From: Cyclobacteriaceae bacterium
GTDB taxonomy: Bacteria; Bacteroidota; Bacteroidia; Cytophagales; Cyclobacteriaceae
Assembly: GCA_019638355.1 (NCBI GenBank)
Contig: JAHBTY010000001.1
Span: 496,001-560,000, forward strand
Length of the DNA stretch: 64,000 bases
Reading direction: 5' to 3'
Program-made: the position numbers and the translations under genes
The notes under the pieces: model-generated
The model's input: the letters and a program-made list of their open reading frames with translations, nothing else
What the model was told of the DNA's origin: nothing
Databases searched by the model: none
Shown: one piece after another, positions 8,602 to 17,774 of the stretch
Layout: the number at the start of each line of letters is the position of its first letter
How positions within the stretch are numbered: the stretch's first letter is position 1

Positions 8602-9141
8602 ATGAAAATCACATTCAAAGTACTAACAGCACTGGCGCTGGTGGTTGTGGTGATGAGTTGCAACGACCGGGCTGCTGAGAAAAGAATAGCCGAACTGGAA
8701 AGCCGGTTGGCACAAATTGAAGGAAACAAAGGAACTACAACAACCCCGGCTGCCGTTTCGGAAACTCCGGCCTTACCTGAAGAAAAACCAGAAGGCCCGC
8801 TACCGGTAGCCCAATTCGAAAAAATAGAACATGATTTTGGTACTATTAACGAAGGCCAGAAAGTAAGCTACACCTACAAAATAAAAAACACGGGCGAAGC
8901 TCCCCTGATTATTCAAAGCGCACAACCATCCTGCGGGTGTACCGTGCCCAAGTGGTCGCAAGAGCCCATACCAGTGGGCGGCACGGGTGAAATTACAGCC
9001 GAGTTTGATAGCAGCGGTAAGCCCGGCATCAACAATAAAACAATTACTGTTACAGCCAACACCTGGCCTAAAGTTACCACCCTCCGGTTTAAGGCAATGG
9101 TAGTAGAAAAACCAACCGGAGCCAATGGCCCTGTGAAATAA
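8602..9141 (+). CDS. DUF1573 lipoprotein
   Basis: A 179-residue envelope lipoprotein of unknown function. The signal ends in VVVMSC with the lipid-modified cysteine near residue 20. It is followed by a short coiled-coil-like helix (RIAELESRLAQIEG) and a linker rich in T, P and E. The C-terminal half is the DUF1573 immunoglobulin-like domain: EHDFGTINEG, YKIKNTGEAPL, and the diagnostic CGCTVP motif, ending in a beta-rich stretch. Such proteins are very common in Bacteroidota. It sits between ytxH and yajC and is followed by a strong terminator, so it is probably a single-gene unit. Confidence 0.88.
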   Translation: MKITFKVLTALALVVVVMSCNDRAAEKRIAELESRLAQIEGNKGTTTTPAAVSETPALPEEKPEGPLPVAQFEKIEHDFGTINEGQKVSYTYKIKNTGEAPLIIQSAQPSCGCTVPKWSQEPIPVGGTGEITAEFDSSGKPGINNKTITVTANTWPKVTTLRFKAMVVEKPTGANGPVK

Positions 9142-9166
9142 CTTTTAACAGGTACTTACTACTTCA

Positions 9167-9202
9167 AACATCCCAAACTTTTGGTTTGGGATGTTTCATT
9201 TT
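9167..9202 (+). terminator. intrinsic terminator after the DUF1573 gene
   Basis: A 12-bp perfect stem (9167-9178 with 9184-9195) encloses a 5-base loop and is followed by a T-rich stretch. It lies 26 bases after the DUF1573 stop. Between it and yajC (9203-9368) I see no gene; a degenerate -7 box, TAACTTAG, lies at 9342-9349. Confidence 0.75.
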
Positions 9203-9368
9203 AACCAACTCTCCTTTACAAGAGATAAATGTTGTGGAATACCAAGGATCAGTTAAAAAGAGTATTTCATACGATTCTTCCGAATGTAAACGAGCGATTA
9301 TGTCAAACAAGATTTTTTAATGCATAATCCCGGTTTAATGGGTAACTTAGCGGCCCAAAATTTATAAT

Positions 9369-9695
9369 ATGATTTATTCGATTTTAGTACAGGCACAAAC
9401 TCCGGGTGGAAGTGGCCTTACCACACAATTGCTTTTTATGGGGGCGCTGATTGCTGTGTTTTATTTTTTTATGATCCGGCCGCAGCAGAAAAAAGCAAAA
9501 GACCAGAAAAAGTTTACAGAAGAAATTAAGCGGGGCGATTACGTTGTAACCATTGGTGGGTTGCACGGCCGTGTTGCCGAAATAGAAGACGATACTTTTA
9601 TAATTGAAGTGGAGCGGGGTGGAAGATTAAAATATTCCAAGTCAGCCGTTTCAATGGAATCGACAAAAGCGGCAGCGGGTAAAAAGCCTGCTTAA
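9369..9695 (+). CDS. yajC: preprotein translocase subunit YajC
   Basis: YajC is the small accessory subunit of the SecDF-YajC complex that assists Sec-dependent export. The 108-residue product has one membrane segment near the N-terminus (about residues 20-38, ending in FYFFMIRPQQKKAK) and the conserved cytoplasmic YajC domain: GDYVVTIGGLHGRVAEIEDD. Length and motif are standard. The ybbR-like gene starts 32 bases later and coaE follows it, a gene order common in this phylum, so the three are probably one operon. Confidence 0.95.
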   Translation: MIYSILVQAQTPGGSGLTTQLLFMGALIAVFYFFMIRPQQKKAKDQKKFTEEIKRGDYVVTIGGLHGRVAEIEDDTFIIEVERGGRLKYSKSAVSMESTKAAAGKKPA

Positions 9696-9727
9696 GTAAT
9701 TTTAAAACATACTATCCGGTTAGAGGC

Positions 9728-10672
9728 ATGAACGTGGTAAAACTATTGGTCAATCTCTTTCAATTTAACCGGACAAACTGGAGGGCGGTATCGCTTTGTC
9801 TTCTGGCAGCGGCCGTCTTCTGGCTTTTTAATGCATTTAATAAAAACTACTCTACCGAAATCAGGTTTCCCCTTCGTGTTACCTATAACGAAACCCGTTT
9901 TGTGCCGGTAAGCATTCTACCGCACGAATTAAAATTGAATGTGCAGGGTAACGGGTGGGATTTGTTTCGGAAAAGTATAGGTATTGGCTTGCCGGAGTTA
10001 GTGCTGAACATAGAACGCCCGCTTGAGCAAAAAAAAATTCCGGGAGTAGCGCTACCACCAGTACTGGCGGGTCAACTACACGGATTGATCGTTAACCACG
10101 TTGTAAATGATACACTTCGTTTACAATTTGACGAACGCGATGTACACACATTTAAGCTCATACCAAATCTTACCGATGTTTGGTTTCGCGAAGGGTATGG
10201 CCGCACCAGCGGGGTAACACTTGCGCCCGATACGGTTCGGATTGAAGGGCCACGAACCTTGCTGCATAGTTTACCCGATGTGGTAGAAATTAAATTACCG
10301 AAACTAACATTAGACGAAAATTATAACAGCACTGTTCCTGTAAGCATACCGGATTCATTACCCCTGGAGGTAACCCCCCAAACCGTAAACGTAATGTTTG
10401 AAGTAGGCCCCATACAAACGCTAACCCTGCGGCTACCCGTTGAGTTCCGAAACAAACCGATTATAAAAACCATTGCGCCTGATAGTGGACAAATAACAGT
10501 GCGGGTGGCCCGTACGCAGTTAGCTCAACGGGAACTTCAGCTCAAACAACTGGTTGTTTGGGTTGATTTAAAAAATAAACCCCGTGGTACACACCGGCTG
10601 ATGCCATCGCTAAACTATTTGCCTGAAGGAGTAGAACTGATCAGCATCGATACACTTGAAGTAAAATTTTAA
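9728..10672 (+). CDS. YbbR-like domain protein (CdaR family)
   Basis: A 314-residue protein with one N-terminal membrane segment (about residues 22-38, LCLLAAAVFWLFNAF) and an extracytoplasmic part made of repeated YbbR-like beta domains. In Firmicutes the YbbR protein CdaR regulates the c-di-AMP cyclase CdaA. In Bacteroidota the homologue is usually found, as here, between yajC and coaE, and its partner is less clear. The repeats are seen as recurring short blocks such as VRIEGPRTLLHSLPDVVEIK and the following P-S-I-P-D strand. The next gene, coaE, begins 12 bases after the stop, consistent with an operon. Confidence 0.82.
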   Translation: MNVVKLLVNLFQFNRTNWRAVSLCLLAAAVFWLFNAFNKNYSTEIRFPLRVTYNETRFVPVSILPHELKLNVQGNGWDLFRKSIGIGLPELVLNIERPLEQKKIPGVALPPVLAGQLHGLIVNHVVNDTLRLQFDERDVHTFKLIPNLTDVWFREGYGRTSGVTLAPDTVRIEGPRTLLHSLPDVVEIKLPKLTLDENYNSTVPVSIPDSLPLEVTPQTVNVMFEVGPIQTLTLRLPVEFRNKPIIKTIAPDSGQITVRVARTQLAQRELQLKQLVVWVDLKNKPRGTHRLMPSLNYLPEGVELISIDTLEVKF

Positions 10673-10684
10673 AGTTTCGTAACG

Positions 10685-11281
10685 ATGATAAAACCCTTGC
10701 AGGTTGGAATTACAGGTGGCATTGGTTCGGGCAAAAGCCTGGTATGTAAAATATTTAATGCGTTGGGCGTACCCACCTATGATGCAGACAGCCGAGCGAA
10801 AATGGTAATGACCACTGACGGAATACTGGTAGAAGCAATTAAAAAAGAATTCGGAGTTTTGTCGTACGATGCTTTGGGTATGCTTAACAGACAGCATCTG
10901 GCTAATACAGTTTTTAATCAACCCAATAAGTTAAAGCGCTTGAACGAATTGGTGCATCCTCGGGTAACATTAGATTATCAACAATGGGTACAAAGCCAAG
11001 TAAATGTTAAATATGTGTTAAAAGAAGCGGCTCTTTTATTTGAATCAGGATCTTATGCAACCCTGAATAAAATAATTGTAGTAACAGCACCGGAAACTCT
11101 TCGGGTACAACGGGTGTTAAAACGTGATTCGCATCGCAGTGCTGAACAAACCAAAGAGATTATTCGTAATCAAATGACGCAGGAAGAAAAAATAAAAAAA
11201 GCAGATTACGTGATCAACAATGATGAAACTATGTTACTTATTCCACAAGTGCTCAACCTCCATTATCAATTACTTGTTTAG
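10685..11281 (+). CDS. coaE: dephospho-CoA kinase
   Basis: CoaE carries out the last step of coenzyme A synthesis, phosphorylating the 3'-hydroxyl of dephospho-CoA. The P-loop GITGGIGSGKS lies at residues 8-18, followed by the family blocks GVPTYDADSRAK, ELVHPRV and the lid-region RVLKRDSHRS. The 198-residue length is normal. It starts 12 bases after the ybbR-like gene. It ends 34 bases before the start chosen for the RND adaptor; the longer adaptor frame would overlap it by 62 bases, one reason to prefer the shorter adaptor. Confidence 0.95.
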   Translation: MIKPLQVGITGGIGSGKSLVCKIFNALGVPTYDADSRAKMVMTTDGILVEAIKKEFGVLSYDALGMLNRQHLANTVFNQPNKLKRLNELVHPRVTLDYQQWVQSQVNVKYVLKEAALLFESGSYATLNKIIVVTAPETLRVQRVLKRDSHRSAEQTKEIIRNQMTQEEKIKKADYVINNDETMLLIPQVLNLHYQLLV

Positions 11282-11315
11282 TTTTTATTTCCCACTTTCA
11301 TCGATCCGATTCAAT

Positions 11316-12377
11316 ATGATTCATTCTCTTCGCCACGGTGCCTGTTTATTGATATTTATTCTGATAACATCTTGCCAGGGTAAAAAAACTCCCTTGCAAA
11401 CAACCAATAATCGTAATGCGGGCCCTATGGTAGTTGATGGCTTTCTGGTTACACCTCAAAATATGAGCGATAAACTGGAAGTGCCGGGCTCGCTGCTGCC
11501 GGCTGAAGAAACGCAGATACGAACTGAGGTAAGTGGCCGGGTGGTACGCCTCAATATTCAAGAAGGCACTACTGTGCGTCAGGGCGAGCTGCTTGTAAAA
11601 CTCTTCGATCAGGATTTACAGGCCACGTTGAAAAAATTACAGGTGCAGTTGGAAATAGCAAATAAAAACGAAGAGCGCCTGCGCGAACTTCTGTCAATTA
11701 ATGGTATTAGCCAGCAAGATTATGATTTGAGTAAACTGAATGTAGAAAATTTGAATGCCGATATTGAGTCAACTCGAATTGCAATTTCTAAAACAGAAAT
11801 CCGGGCACCGTACCAGGGTAAGGTTGGTTTGCGCAATGTAAGTCTGGGCTCATACCTTTCACCATCGGACATTGTAACAACCATTCGCCAGGTAGATCAG
11901 CTCAAACTGGAATTTTCAATTCCGGAAAAATATGCCAAGGAAGTAAAGGCGGGGAGCAAAGTAGTTTTTAGAGTGGATGGAGGTAGCCGCGATCATACCG
12001 CATCAGTAATTGCTACCGAAAGTGGGGTAGATCAAACCACGCGAACATTGCGCATACGCGCATTAGTTACAGCTTTGCACCCCGAACTAGTACCCGGTGT
12101 GTTTGCAAAAGTGCAATTGCAATTAGGTAGCAGCGCTAATGCGCTTATGATTCCCTCGCAAGCAGTGCTACCCCAAATACGCAACAAACAGGTAATTCTA
12201 TTTCGAAAAGACAGTGCAAACTTTACCATCGTGCAAACCGGCATCCGCGATTCGGTATATGTACAGATTTTAAGCGGTATTAAACCGGGCGATACAGTGG
12301 TAACTACCGGCTTAATGGCAATCAGGCCAAATGCTAAAATCAAAATCGGAAGTTTAAGTCGTTACCAATCTAAATAA
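11316..12377 (+). CDS. RND efflux periplasmic adaptor (HlyD/MFP family lipoprotein)
   Basis: The membrane-fusion subunit that links an inner-membrane RND pump to an outer-membrane channel. With the start at 11316 it has 353 residues: a lipoprotein signal ending in FILITSC, a beta-barrel and lipoyl half-motif (SGRVVRLNIQEGTTVRQGEL), a coiled-coil hairpin (about residues 105-160), the second lipoyl half (EIRAPYQGKVGLRNVSLGSY), then beta-barrel and membrane-proximal domains. The longer frame from 11220 was rejected because it runs into coaE and puts unrelated sequence before the signal peptide. The RND pump gene begins 7 bases after the stop. Substrate unknown. Confidence 0.93.
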   Translation: MIHSLRHGACLLIFILITSCQGKKTPLQTTNNRNAGPMVVDGFLVTPQNMSDKLEVPGSLLPAEETQIRTEVSGRVVRLNIQEGTTVRQGELLVKLFDQDLQATLKKLQVQLEIANKNEERLRELLSINGISQQDYDLSKLNVENLNADIESTRIAISKTEIRAPYQGKVGLRNVSLGSYLSPSDIVTTIRQVDQLKLEFSIPEKYAKEVKAGSKVVFRVDGGSRDHTASVIATESGVDQTTRTLRIRALVTALHPELVPGVFAKVQLQLGSSANALMIPSQAVLPQIRNKQVILFRKDSANFTIVQTGIRDSVYVQILSGIKPGDTVVTTGLMAIRPNAKIKIGSLSRYQSK

Positions 12378-12384
12378 CCGGCTT

Positions 12385-15300
12385 ATGAATATTTCAGAGT
12401 TAAGTTTAAAAAGACCCGTGCTGGCTTTTGTTATGAACATCATATTGGTGGTGTTTGGAGTAATCGGATTTCAGGCGTTGGGCGTGCGTGATTATCCGGC
12501 CATCGATCCGCCAATTATTAATGTAAGCACTTCGTACTCGGGAGCAAATGCCGATATCATCGAATCGCAGATAACCGAACCAATTGAAAAAGCGGTTAAC
12601 GGAATTGCCGGTATAAAAAATATTACCTCCTCATCCAGTGTTGGTCGCAGCAACATTAACATCGAGTTTAACCTGGAGGTGGATCTGGAAGCTGCTGCCA
12701 ACGATGTGCGCGATAAAGTGTCGCAAGCTACCCGCCAGTTGCCAGACGATTTGCCCAGCCCGCCTACGGTTTCTAAAGCCGATGCTAACTCAGGCCCCAT
12801 CATTAGCATGACGGTGCAAAGTAACACACGCAACCACCTGGAACTAACCGAGTATGCAAACAACGTATTGGTAGAACGACTTCAAACTATTCCCGGAGTG
12901 AGCGGCATTCAAATTTGGGGCGAGAAGCGATTTGCCATGCGTATTTGGATTGACCCGGCCCGCCTGAGTGCCTATGGGTTAACAGCCCTGGATGTACAAC
13001 AGGCATTGAACCGCGAAAACGTTGAGCTACCAGCCGGTAAGATTTCGGGTAATGCTACTGAATTAACCGTGCGCACCTTTGGCCGGTTGTTTACTGAAGA
13101 AGAGTTTAACAATGTGATAATTAAATCTTCGCCCGATAGCGACATACGCTTGCGCGATATTGGTGAGGCGGTACTGGGCCCCGAAAATGAAGAGTCGATT
13201 TTACGCGAAAGCAATATTGCCATGGTGGGAATGGCCATCGTGCCGCTTCCGGGATCAAACTATGTTTCCATTTCCGATGAGTTTTACAAACGAATGGAAC
13301 AAATTAAGAAAGAAGTTCCCAGCGATATCAGACTTGATATTGCCATGGATCAAACCGTGTTTATCAAACGCTCCATTTTGGAAGTGGAGGAAACATTGTT
13401 GATTTCTTTCTGCCTGGTGGTGTTAATCATCTATCTCTTCTTCCGCGATATGCTGATTGCCCTACGCCCGCTTATCGATATTCCGGTTTCGTTGCTGGCC
13501 ACGTTCTTTATTATGTATCTGTGCGGATTCTCCATAAATGTGCTTACCATGTTGGGTATTGTACTGGCTACAGGTTTGGTAGTAGATGATGGTATCGTTG
13601 TTACAGAAAACATTTATAAAAAACTGGAAGGCGGCATGAACAAATACCAGGCAGCACTGGAAGGTTCAAAAGAAATTTTCTTTGCAGTTATTTCTACATC
13701 CATAACACTGGCCATTGTATTCTTACCCATTCTGTTTTTGCAAGGCTTCACCGGAAGATTGTTTACCGAGTTTGGTGTGGTAGTAGCCGGTGCAGTATTG
13801 GTTTCTTGTTTTGTATCGCTAACCCTTACCCCCGTACTTAGTGTTAAACTTACCCGCAGCCACCATAAACACTCATGGTTTTATACTGTAACTGAACCAT
13901 TCTTCGAAAAGATGGAAAGTGGGTATGAACAATTGCTGGGTAAATTTATGCGGGTAAGATGGACAGCCGTAGCTATTATTCTGGCCTGCCTGGGCATTAC
14001 TTATATTATTGGCACCAACATTCAATCTGAGCTTGCGCCACTGGAAGACCGAAATCAGTTTCGCTTGCAATTAACGGCACCGGAAGGAACTGCCTATGAA
14101 TACATGGATAATTACGTGCGCGAAATGGTTGACTTTGTGATTGACTCCGTACCGGAACATAAAACAGCACTTTCGGTAACAGCACCGGGCTTTACTGGTA
14201 GCGGTTCGGTTAATACCGGCTTTGTGCGGGTTACATTGGTAGATCCGGATCAACGCACACGCTCGCAACAGGAAATTGTAGATGCGGTAAGCCGCAACCT
14301 AAAAAACTTCCCGCAAGGCCGGGCCTTTGCAATACAAGAACAAACTATTTCGGTTGATAGGCGCGGAGGCTTGCCGGTACAGTTTGTAATTCAAAACAAT
14401 AACTTCGATAAACTGAAAGAAGCCATTCCTAAAATGCTGTTGGCGGCCAATCAACATCCCGATTTACAAACTGTAGATATTGACCTGAAGTTTAATAAAC
14501 CTGAATTACGCGTATCCATCAATCGCCTTAAGGCAACACAATTGGGTGTAAGCGTTCAAGATATTTCACAAACCTTGCAATTGGCCTACAGCAACCTGCG
14601 GTTTGGATATTTCACACGCGATGGAAAGCAATACCAGGTAATGGGCCAGGTTTCGAAACCAAACCGCGATGATCCGGCCGATTTAAAAAATCTATACGTA
14701 CGGGCACGTTCGGGCGAGTTGGTTTCGATTGATAACCTGGTTACAATAGAAGAATCCACCACGCCACCCACCTTATATCGCTTTAACCGATTTAAGTCGG
14801 CCACAATCTCTGCCGGGCTTGCACCAGGCAAAACAGTTGGTGATGGTATAAAGGCTATGGAGCAAATTGCCTCCGAACAGTTAGACGATTCCTTCACCAC
14901 CTCTTTATCGGGTGTATCGCGCGATTTTGCAGAAAGCTCAGGAAATACAGCTTTTGCGTTTGTATTGGCACTGGCATTGATTTACCTGGTGCTGGCTGCT
15001 CAATTTGAAAGTTTTATTGATCCGTTCACCATCATGCTAACCGTGCCATTGGCAATTTGCGGGGCGTTGATTTCGCTTTGGATTTTCGGACAAACGCTAA
15101 ATATTTTCTCACAAATTGGTATGATTATGCTCATTGGCCTGGTAACCAAAAACGGTATTTTAATAGTTGAGTTTGCCAATAAGAAACGCGAAGAAGGATT
15201 ATCGAAAATGGAAGCCGTATTGGAAGCATCGCGCCTGCGCTTGCGCCCTATTTTGATGACAAGCTTGGCCATGGCTTTGGGTTGTTTACCCATTGCCCTG

Positions 15301-15495
15301 TCGTTAGGCGCAGCATCAACCAGCCGTAAACCATTGGGAATAGTAATTGTAGGTGGTGTAATTTTTTCACTTATCCTAACCTTGTTTGTAATACCGGCTA
15401 TGTACACATACTTATCGCGGCAGCGCAGGCATAACCCACTGGATGAACCGCTTACCGTACCCTTGCAAAAAACAGAACTTGCGTATGAAGCTTAG
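12385..15495 (+). CDS. RND efflux transporter permease (AcrB/HAE1-like)
   Basis: A full-length 1036-residue proton-driven RND pump in the inner membrane. It has 12 membrane segments in the usual 1+5/1+5 arrangement with two large periplasmic loops. The proton-relay pair is present as the two aspartates of GLVVDDGIVVTENIY in segment 4, and the lysine is in GLVTKNGILIVEFAN in segment 10. This identifies the hydrophobe/amphiphile (HAE1) branch rather than metal pumps. It sits between its adaptor gene and a TolC-like channel gene; the channel start overlaps the pump stop by 11 bases, so all three are one operon. Drug or dye export is likely, the actual substrate unknown. Confidence 0.96.
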   Translation: MNISELSLKRPVLAFVMNIILVVFGVIGFQALGVRDYPAIDPPIINVSTSYSGANADIIESQITEPIEKAVNGIAGIKNITSSSSVGRSNINIEFNLEVDLEAAANDVRDKVSQATRQLPDDLPSPPTVSKADANSGPIISMTVQSNTRNHLELTEYANNVLVERLQTIPGVSGIQIWGEKRFAMRIWIDPARLSAYGLTALDVQQALNRENVELPAGKISGNATELTVRTFGRLFTEEEFNNVIIKSSPDSDIRLRDIGEAVLGPENEESILRESNIAMVGMAIVPLPGSNYVSISDEFYKRMEQIKKEVPSDIRLDIAMDQTVFIKRSILEVEETLLISFCLVVLIIYLFFRDMLIALRPLIDIPVSLLATFFIMYLCGFSINVLTMLGIVLATGLVVDDGIVVTENIYKKLEGGMNKYQAALEGSKEIFFAVISTSITLAIVFLPILFLQGFTGRLFTEFGVVVAGAVLVSCFVSLTLTPVLSVKLTRSHHKHSWFYTVTEPFFEKMESGYEQLLGKFMRVRWTAVAIILACLGITYIIGTNIQSELAPLEDRNQFRLQLTAPEGTAYEYMDNYVREMVDFVIDSVPEHKTALSVTAPGFTGSGSVNTGFVRVTLVDPDQRTRSQQEIVDAVSRNLKNFPQGRAFAIQEQTISVDRRGGLPVQFVIQNNNFDKLKEAIPKMLLAANQHPDLQTVDIDLKFNKPELRVSINRLKATQLGVSVQDISQTLQLAYSNLRFGYFTRDGKQYQVMGQVSKPNRDDPADLKNLYVRARSGELVSIDNLVTIEESTTPPTLYRFNRFKSATISAGLAPGKTVGDGIKAMEQIASEQLDDSFTTSLSGVSRDFAESSGNTAFAFVLALALIYLVLAAQFESFIDPFTIMLTVPLAICGALISLWIFGQTLNIFSQIGMIMLIGLVTKNGILIVEFANKKREEGLSKMEAVLEASRLRLRPILMTSLAMALGCLPIALSLGAASTSRKPLGIVIVGGVIFSLILTLFVIPAMYTYLSRQRRHNPLDEPLTVPLQKTELAYEA

Positions 15496-16804
15496 TATAG
15501 TGGCCACCTGGGTGGCGTTTAGTTCGGTAGCCTTTTCAGCGTTTTCTCAGAAGCAGGTTTTATTGAATGAGGTTGTAGCGTTAGCCTTGGAGAACGGCTA
15601 TGATGTGCGCCTTTCGAAGAATGCATTGGAAGCAGCCGCCACCGATAATGAGTTTGCGGTAGGAGGTTTTTTGCCACAGCTAAACGGAAGCGCCTCTACC
15701 ACCTGGAACAACAACAATCAAAAATTGGAATTTCAGGATGCTGCGCGCAACAACAGCGGTAAGGCCGAATCGAACAGCACGGCCGCAGGGGTGCAGCTTA
15801 ATTGGCTATTGTTTGATGGTGCCCGCATGTTTGCCACACGTGCCCGCTTGGCCGAAATTGAACGACAAGGTGAGACTAATGTGAAGAACCAAATGGTAAA
15901 TACCATTGCCCAGGTAATTACCAACTATTACAACATCATCCAGCAAAAGCAACAGTTAAAAGCATTGGTAGAACTCATGTCGTTAAACGAAGAACGGGTT
16001 CGCTTAGCTGATCGCAAACTTTCGGTAGGGGCGGGTATAAAGCAAGAATTATTGCAAGCGAAATTAGACTTGAACGCGCAACGCACTCAGTTTATAAATC
16101 AGCAAACGGCCATTGAACAATTAAAGAACCAATTGAATGTGTTAGTAGGGATGAAACTACCGGCTACATTTGAAGTTTCCGATTCGATCGAAATTAATCT
16201 TGCCATTACCAAAGAAGAAATTGCGGATAATATCGAGAGTAAAAATTTTCTTTTGCAATCCATCCGCCAGGATATGTCGATAGCACAGTTGCAACAACGC
16301 GAACGTTTTGGAGAGTATTTTCCAACGCTGTCGTTCGGGGCAGCTTATAATTATTCCTTTACCGATAACAAAACTTTAATTAACCCCTTTCAGGCGCTTA
16401 CAAACAGAAGCAATGGTTATAACTATGGATTTACAGTGGGTGTGCCCATTTTGAATAATTTTATTGCACGCAGAAATGTGCAGCAGGCCCGAATCAATTT
16501 TAACCGCCAAGGTTTATTGTACGATCAGCAACGCGCGGCTATCAATACCTCGGTACAAAACGCCTATGTAAATTACGATAATGCCCGCAAGGTGTTGTTA
16601 ATTGAAGAAGAGAACATTCTGCTGGCAAAAGAAAATGCCACCATTGCAATGGAAAGCTTTAAGCGAGGTGTAAGTACTTTTATTGAACAACGCACTGCCC
16701 AGCAAAGTCTGGAAGATGCCTACAACCGTTTAATAAACGCCCGCTACTTAGCTAAAGTTGCTGAAACCGAGTTATTACGTTTAAGTGGCGATTTGTTGAA
16801 GTAA
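15485..16804 (+). CDS. TolC-like outer-membrane efflux protein
   Basis: The outer-membrane channel of the RND system, 439 residues with a Sec signal peptide (residues 1-20, ending VAFSAFSQ). It shows the two-fold repeat of long helices and barrel strands of the TolC family, with LNEVVALALENGYDVRLSKN after the signal and a second-repeat equivalent near IRQDMSIAQLQQR. The ATG at 15485 is chosen because it begins the signal peptide; an upstream in-frame ATG at 15443 would add 14 residues without signal character. It overlaps the pump gene by 11 bases (translational coupling). Its stop directly abuts the stop of opposite-strand scpA. Confidence 0.93.
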   Translation: MKLSIVATWVAFSSVAFSAFSQKQVLLNEVVALALENGYDVRLSKNALEAAATDNEFAVGGFLPQLNGSASTTWNNNNQKLEFQDAARNNSGKAESNSTAAGVQLNWLLFDGARMFATRARLAEIERQGETNVKNQMVNTIAQVITNYYNIIQQKQQLKALVELMSLNEERVRLADRKLSVGAGIKQELLQAKLDLNAQRTQFINQQTAIEQLKNQLNVLVGMKLPATFEVSDSIEINLAITKEEIADNIESKNFLLQSIRQDMSIAQLQQRERFGEYFPTLSFGAAYNYSFTDNKTLINPFQALTNRSNGYNYGFTVGVPILNNFIARRNVQQARINFNRQGLLYDQQRAAINTSVQNAYVNYDNARKVLLIEEENILLAKENATIAMESFKRGVSTFIEQRTAQQSLEDAYNRLINARYLAKVAETELLRLSGDLLK

Positions 16805-17578
16805 TTATTCAGACGTTTCGGCTTTTACCTCCTCTTCCGCACGTTTCATCACCCAGAAGTTATTGTAGCCTTCTCCTACCTGAATAGAAAGGTAGCCGGT
16901 AGCCAATAATTCCAAAACCGAAAGAAAATTAAAAATCAACCCGATACGGGTTGGGGCTGTTTCGAGTAGTTCTACAAACGAAACCCGTTCCTTTACTGTA
17001 ACAGCATTCAGAATCATTTCCTTTTGGCCCTCGATGGTAAACGGATATTGAATAACCTGATGTACAGGTTTGTTCTTTTCTTCTTCGGCCCGTTTTAAAA
17101 CCTTTTCAAAAACGGTTAGCAATTTAAAGAGGTCCACATCCTGAAGCTCAGCCTCCACGTTGGTGCTTTCGGCAAGTGCCCGCAGTTCCTTCATCAGGTT
17201 ACCGCGCTTCTCTTTCATCAACTCGGTTTCTTCCATTTTATGGAACTGCTCCACTACCGATTTGTACTTCTTATATTCCATCAGGTGCTTCACCAATTCT
17301 TCGCGCGGGTCAATTTCATTACCCTGCTCATCTAATTGTGGCCGAGGCAGCAGCATCTTGGATTTAATGCGCATCAGTGTTGCTGCCACCAGAATAAACT
17401 CACTGGCAACTTCTACGTTCAAAGTTTCAAGCCTGCGGATATACTCCAGAAAATCGTTGGTGATTTTAGAAATAGGAATATCATTAATATCCAACTCATC
17501 GCGCTCAATAAAAAACAACAACAGGTCGAACGGGCCCTCAAATAATGGTAAACGAATTTCAAATTGTTCCTGCTCCAT
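16805..17578 (-). CDS. scpA: segregation and condensation protein A
   Basis: ScpA is the kleisin that joins SMC and ScpB in the bacterial condensin and promotes chromosome segregation. Seen: the N-terminal kleisin motif FEIRLPLFEGPFDLLLFFIE, DINDIPISKITNDFLEYIRR, and the C-terminal winged-helix part with VSFVELLETAP and IFNFLSVLELLATGYL. The frame extends back to a TTG at 17605, but that codon overlaps a -7 promoter box, so the ATG at 17578 (MEQEQFEIR) is preferred, giving 257 residues. scpB is not adjacent; the next gene upstream, dxs, is divergent. Confidence 0.94.
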   Translation of the reverse strand: MEQEQFEIRLPLFEGPFDLLLFFIERDELDINDIPISKITNDFLEYIRRLETLNVEVASEFILVAATLMRIKSKMLLPRPQLDEQGNEIDPREELVKHLMEYKKYKSVVEQFHKMEETELMKEKRGNLMKELRALAESTNVEAELQDVDLFKLLTVFEKVLKRAEEEKNKPVHQVIQYPFTIEGQKEMILNAVTVKERVSFVELLETAPTRIGLIFNFLSVLELLATGYLSIQVGEGYNNFWVMKRAEEEVKAETSE

Positions 17579-17602
17579 AAACTCAGACTCAAAAGAAGTT
17601 TG

Positions 17603-17610
17603 CAAAAATA
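17603..17610 (-). promoter_or_regulatory. -7 box for scpA
   Basis: The minus strand reads TATTTTTG, matching TAnnTTTG, followed by C. It lies 24 bases upstream of the ATG at 17578. Confidence 0.45.
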
Positions 17611-17682
17611 GTCAGTATTGCTTTTAGGCAGGAATATTTATCCGCAAACTAACCACAAACCCTCCACCGGGCTTATATTCAC

Positions 17683-17690
17683 TACATTTG
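17683..17690 (+). promoter_or_regulatory. -7 box in the dxs upstream region
   Basis: TACATTTG matches TAnnTTTG, 84 bases before the dxs ATG. A -33 element at the standard distance is not obvious. Confidence 0.4.
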
Positions 17691-17774
17691 TAATTAAATA
17701 GTACATTTAAACTTGTTTTTAAACAGTTACCAGCTATGGTTGTTTAAGAATTACCGTACCAAATCCCAGCCCTC

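Noticed and set aside
11220-11315. Upstream extension of the RND adaptor frame
   Set aside because: It overlaps coaE by 62 bases and puts unrelated sequence before the lipoprotein signal.
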